Source: Euleptes europaea (lineage: Eukaryota; Chordata; Lepidosauria; Squamata; Sphaerodactylidae). Taken from it: 64,000 bases of DNA. The DNA is taken from assembly GCF_029931775.1 (NCBI RefSeq), contig NC_079312.1:15197821-15261820 (forward strand), written 5' to 3'. Positions 59,865 through 64,000 of this stretch are shown here, piece by piece. Below the pieces are notes generated by a model. That model was given only the letters and a program-made list of their open reading frames with translations. It did not search any database and was not told the DNA's origin. Position numbers and translations under genes: made by a program. Position 1 is the stretch's first letter. Every line of letters starts with the position of its first letter.

Positions 59865-59890
59865 CTGAGGAAGGCCAAATAAGCCGAAAC
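59865..59890 (+). ncRNA. Hammerhead-like core, second type
   Basis: CTGAGGA, a short GGC..GCC hairpin and GAAAC are in hammerhead order. The word AAGCCGAAACGCATC recalls Penelope-like termini. The stem is only three base pairs, so this is weak. Confidence 0.3.
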
Positions 59891-60802
59891 GCATCTAGCA
59901 CTTGGTTATAGATATCAACCTTAGGAAATGCCATTGTGCTGTTTTAACATTTTAAAATAATTTTAATCTTGACATAGTGCTTCTAATAAATTATATTTTC
60001 ATTATTTATATATATATTTTCATTCCACCCAAACTTGGATACCCAGCTTCTGTTTTCTAGGTTGGGTTTCATTCCCATCTTTTTTCTTCTACCCGTGTGT
60101 ATCAAATCACCCAGAAAATGGGGCCAGGTACACTCAGAAGATGTTTTCCTACCAGCCCATACCAATCCCCCCCAAGGTTTGCAGAAAAATCAAAAAAAGA
60201 AAAATACAAATTTAACATTTTTTAAAAAACAGAATTTGTGAGCTTATGTCATGAAATCTTGGTTGTCAGTTTGGAGAAGGAAGGAGCAGTAGCCACATGA
60301 GCAGGCGGGCAGAAGAGAAGCCAAGCCTGCCATCGTCACCCACCCTTGCTACCACGTGAGCCTGGAGTGTACGTGGGGGTGTTGCAGCTGCAGCCATCAC
60401 CACCACCCCCAGCTCTGTGGGCAGGCAGGGAGGAGGAGGAAAGGGAACCGCTGCTGCTCCTATGCCATGGCCCCCCTAAACCAGGCAGGTGGAGGCAGCA
60501 GCACTGCAATTGGGAAGGGCAGGCAGGGGAGGAAGGGAAAGGGAGCCACCATTTCCCCCTCTCCACCGCATGGAACAGGTAGGAGGAGATGGCGGCACAT
60601 TTGATTGTTAGGCTGGCTGTTCCTTGGCCAGCAGGTCAAGCGGGGGGGGGGGGGGATGATGCCCCTCCAAGTCTCATGGCCCCCCTTTATCACCGGATCT
60701 TCCTGAAGCATAGATGACACATTAGTATGATTGTAAACACTGAGAGCCAGTGCTTTGCAGTGTGGTGGACTTGAACTGGGTTCAAATTCCTACTCAGATA
60801 TA

Positions 60803-60960
60803 TGGTTGCCAGTCTCCAGATGGGCACTGGAGATCTCTCAGAATCACAACTGATCTGCAGATGACAGAAATTGACTCCCCTGGAGAGAACGGCTGCTTCA
60901 GAGGATCGACTCTATGGTGCTATGACCCCCCTCAGGTCCCTCCCCTCCCCAAACCCCATA
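60803..60960 (+). mobile_element. MITE with AGGGTTGC ends (copy 8), in a SINE
   Basis: From GGTTGCCAGTCTCCAG to CCCTCCCCTCCCCAAACCCC. It is the counterpart of copy 1 (16879-17088) and likewise sits in a tRNA-SINE (head at about 60740). The right end is lost. Confidence 0.68.
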
Positions 60961-61595
60961 TGTGGGCTGTGTGGATGAACAGGCCTTCTAATGATTTGAA
61001 GAGAGACATAAAAAAACAGGAATTAGAAACCTTTAACCCAGCAGGACCCTGGCTACGCAAATCCCCCCTCCTGAATTTCTTCCCAACTGGAGAATTGGGG
61101 AGGGCTCAAGCCAATAAATGAAAAGCACCCTTGTGGTTGTCCGACAGTTACCAAATCCACCCCCACCTCCCGCACAAAAAAATTAAAGGCAGTTTTCAAG
61201 GTAACATAACTTTATCATAAGTGTAACATCTTTTCAACCACGGATATCTGAACCACAACTGCAATGAATGTAGCAGCCTTGACAGGGAGGGGATCCTCAG
61301 GGCCCTTCAGAAAGGGTATGGATGAACAAATTTTAACAGGTGGTGCCCAGAAAACCAAAGAGAGAAAAGTCCAGAATATTTGGCTGCTCCTCTTGTGCTT
61401 GAGAGGAATGGGAGGCAGCAGGGGGAAGGGAGGGAGTCTCTTCACAGCTCCCCCTGACGACAAACTGAAACGTGTTATTCTCACTTTCAGAAATAAAATA
61501 CAAAGGGAATCTTGGGAAATTTTACTCCAGTCAGTTTTGGCGTTTGGGAGCCCAAAGAGGCCTTTTTTGGTGCTCCTGGTGTGGAGAGAAGGGTC
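60961..61595. other. 3' flank of gene 3
   Basis: It matches 17240-17635 and 23025-23291 of unit B. Unlike unit B, no retrovirus interrupts it, so it shows the empty site at about 61380. Confidence 0.55.
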
Positions 61596-62113
61596 TTAAG
61601 AAGAGAGTTTGAGGTGGGCTTGTCCCCACACCCGAAAGAAGGGCAGGAGGATCTCTCCTCGGAAGGGGGCTCCGGAGAACTCGTAGATCAGGGATCCTCG
61701 GTCAGCGTCAAAAAAGGCCACTCGGCCCCCATCGTAGTCCAGGCAGACTCTGATCCTCTTTGGCTCCCCGGTCAGGGTCAGGGGAAGGTTTTGGCCTTTT
61801 GTGGCAGCCCTGTAGCATCCCCACCACTTCCCCACAGCCCAGATCCCTTCCTCAGGACTAAAGGCGAAATATCCTTTCCTTCTCACAGACTTTCTGGCCA
61901 CCCCCACACGCCAGCCTTCCTCACTTCCCACAAGGACTTCCCAGAAATGGCGGCCTGCTGTGAATCCCTCACGGCCCAGCACAGCACGATGTTCATCAAA
62001 TCTCTCAGGGTTGCTGGGCAGAGCTTGAGCTTTTTCTCCTAGTCTCACGGTTTTCTGATCTTCAGACAGGACGAGTTTTGGATGGGCTGTGTCTGGATCC
62101 AGAGTCACATTTG
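61596..62113 (-). CDS. TRIM gene 3, last exon only: PRY-SPRY
   Basis: This is a 518-bp B30.2 exon of the same family, with acceptor CCAACAG and stop at 61596. It encodes [76 protein letters not shown] and GEILLPFFRV. The upstream exons must lie beyond 64000 because the intron runs on to the right edge. Flanks on both sides match those of genes 1 and 2, so it is the last exon of a third tandem gene. Whether that gene is whole cannot be judged here. Confidence 0.9.
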
Positions 62114-62377
62114 CTGTTGGGGGAAAAATAAGGAGACAAGAAGAGAAGCGTCTTCAGCCGGGAGATTTCTCCGCCTCTGCCCTGTTCTGGTTCCTCCTCC
62201 TGCTCCCACTTCTTCATAACCCTCTCCTGCCTTCTCCTGACCTGCTGAAAGGCAGATCAGCCTTCCTGTGCGCTTCAAGAGAAGGCAGATAAAATGCACA
62301 AGTAAAACCCACAGGAACACAACCCATTTCCTACCATATCCTATCCCAAAGCAGGGGACCATAGATATTTCAGTCAC

Positions 62378-62426
<49 letters not shown>

Positions 62427-63140
62427 ATGCGCGTAAGAAATCACATGAGAGAACATAGACAAACACCCAAATCACAGGACAATGAGCAGAGGCACAGAAT
62501 GGGTTGAACGGGTCGTGGCTCTTAATCCTGATCCGAGACACATCTCAAAATGGGTAATACCACTGAATTTGGCTTTCATGGACTCTGAACAAAATGCAGA
62601 GACTAGAAGGGGGTTCCCATTGCTTTCAGCCTGCCAGGGAGATGAGTGTAACAATTGGCATTTGGGACCGTTTTGGATGGGATTGGGGTGGTTTCTATGT
62701 ATCAGTGAAAGAACAAAGTTTGGACTAAATGCAGCTTCTCAGAGAATGTGCTGTAAGGTAACATTACGGCAGCAGTAAAGTGGAGCTGATGGCCTGCCTG
62801 CACCCCTCAGAGGACACTTGTGAGAACAGACCTTCACACCATAGCCTGAAGAATCTGTCTTCCACTCTTCTGTCTTTTTAAAGATTATAACATCCACCCT
62901 GATGAAGGCCTCTGATGTGCTTGGGATCTTACACAATGTTTGTGCCAATTTAAATAATAAATAATGAAGGTATTACATTATTTTTTCAATTTGGAGGTTT
63001 TCCATGGACCGCTAAGGCTGTACAAGTTTTTCCTGGATCCCAAGAATATTTCTACTCAACCCAACCTTCAAGTATTTGTTCTAAAAAATGATCTCTTCTC
63101 CTGTCATTCAAGGGGTCTCCCAGAACACCTTGAATCAAAA
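62114..63140. other. Intron of gene 3 before SPRY
   Basis: It is collinear with 534-1060 of unit A and 23810-28600 of unit B (less insertions). No coding exon is seen. Confidence 0.6.
62379..62425 (+). repeat. (GT)n microsatellite
   Basis: More than 20 GT pairs lie in the intron of gene 3. It is absent from the matching places in units A and B. Confidence 0.9.
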
Positions 63141-63144
63141 ACAC

Positions 63145-64000
63145 CCCAGACTTCCGGGTCGGGGATAAATGGCGGCAGGAAAAGAAAAGATTTTGCAGAG
63201 ATCGTGGAAAGGCTGAAGCTCAACGGTATTCAACATAGATGGGTGTATCCTCAAGGCATTTTTTTTCCAAAACAAGAAGGTACAAAATTACTGACACTCT
63301 AAAAGCTCAACAGTTCTTACGAAGATATGACAAAGATCTTCCAAATTCCTCAAAGCGGCCTACTCCAAGTGATTTACCAGAAGAGGACAAATCGGAACAA
63401 GCATCTGGTGGTGCTCAACCTGTAGAAACACCAGAAAAGGAGTCTCTCTCAGAAGATAATGATGACTGAGTTGTTTTTTCTAGAAGGATTACAGGGGTGG
63501 GTGGGTGGGTGAGATTAAATAAATGTTAAAAATGGGGGGAAATAGGGATGGGAAGAATTGTGAGCTGATATGTTAAAAATATTGTCATGGAATATTAATG
63601 GTCTAAATTCTCCAATAAGAGAAAGGTGTTTCATCACTTACAAAAATCTAAAGCTAATATTTTTTGTTTGCAGGAAACACATATTACCTAAAGATGCGAT
63701 AAGATTAGAGAATCTGAAACTAGGCAAATTATTTACATCTTGTAATAAAAAGAAGAAAGTTAATGGAGTAGCTATGTATGTTCCTTTGATAATGGAACCA
63801 AAGTTGATTTATAAGGATGTGGAAGGTAGAATCTTATTAATAGAAATTACAATTGGATATCAGAAAATATTATTGGTCGGTATTTATGCTCCTAACATGA
63901 AACAAATTTTTTTTGATGATTTAGCCTCGACACTGATGATTTAGCCTCGACCGAGAAAATGATATGGATGGGGCATTTTAATGGGGTAGTACAACCAAGA
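63145..64000 (+). mobile_element. L1 LINE fragment (ORF1 end, start of ORF2)
   Basis: The first 40 bases (ACTTCCGGGTCGGGG, AAATGGCGGC) look like an L1 5' UTR. The end of ORF1 follows at about 63200-63469 (LNGIQHRWVYPQGIFFP, then in another frame KITDTLKAQQFLRRYDKDLP), and then the start of ORF2 endonuclease at 63570 (LSWNINGLNSPIRERC, GVAMYV, LVGIYAPN). Most of ORF1 is missing and there are frame breaks. It runs off the right edge. Confidence 0.75.

Larger units (their letters stand above)
60240..64000. repeat. Tandem duplication unit C (partial)
   Basis: This is the start of a third unit: the 3' flank (60244-61595), the SPRY exon of gene 3 and its upstream intron (62114-63140) match units A and B. 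An L1 fragment then interrupts the match, and the window ends. Confidence 0.72.

Noticed and set aside
1-64000. CRISPR array, toxin-antitoxin or other bacterial system
   Set aside because: No regularly spaced repeats or bacterial-type genes are present. All signs point to a vertebrate chromosome.

Overview
The window looks like squamate reptile chromosome, possibly gecko-like. Evidence for this is a BovB/RTE LINE, SINEs derived from 5S rRNA and from tRNA of the kind found in lizards, CR1 and L1 LINEs, Penelope-like elements, and host genes with short vertebrate exons. The species call is an inference. No bacterial-type genes, CRISPR arrays or tRNA/rRNA genes were seen.

The host content is a tandem family of TRIM (RING, B-box, coiled coil, PRY-SPRY) genes, all on the minus strand. 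Gene 1 runs from its start codon at 12054 to its stop at 16. Gene 2 runs from 42172 to 23292. Gene 3 shows only its last exon (62113 to 61596) because its 5' part lies beyond the right edge. I rebuilt both full genes exon by exon. Inner exons of 96, 231, 23, 119, 33 and 518 bp are the same size in both genes, phases agree at every junction, and both models stay open (gene 1: 536 aa, or 481 aa if one exon is skipped; gene 2: 500 aa). The genes differ at the 5' end. Gene 1 starts with a GC-rich RING plus B-box exon followed by a second B-box exon. Gene 2 has a RING-only exon followed by one B-box exon.

The genes sit in large tandem duplication units that share introns and flanks. Unit A covers about 1-15480, unit B about 16300-54460 and unit C about 60240 to the right edge. 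Elements found in the same place in two units predate the duplication, and those in only one unit came later. Unit B has gained most. An endogenous retrovirus lies at 17636-23020. A MITE hit by one Penelope-like element that was hit by another lies at 23983-27813, and a hAT element at 28636-29278. A CR1 LINE holding a rearranged Ty3/Gypsy copy lies at 32500-35205, a foldback element at 40390-40836, and a chromovirus with apparently identical LTRs at 47723-54268.

Region by region: 1-12054 gene 1; 12055-16300 its promoter side, a solo LTR, BovB pieces and a probable LTR; 16300-23291 the 3' flank of gene 2 with the retrovirus; 23292-42172 gene 2; 42173-47720 MITEs, an exon-like open segment and a Harbinger remnant; 47723-54268 the chromovirus; 54269-60240 SINEs and two LINEs; 60240-64000 unit C with the last exon of gene 3 and a 5' L1 fragment. 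The TRIM proteins would act as cytoplasmic E3 ubiquitin ligases that recognise targets through PRY-SPRY. Their partners cannot be told from sequence.
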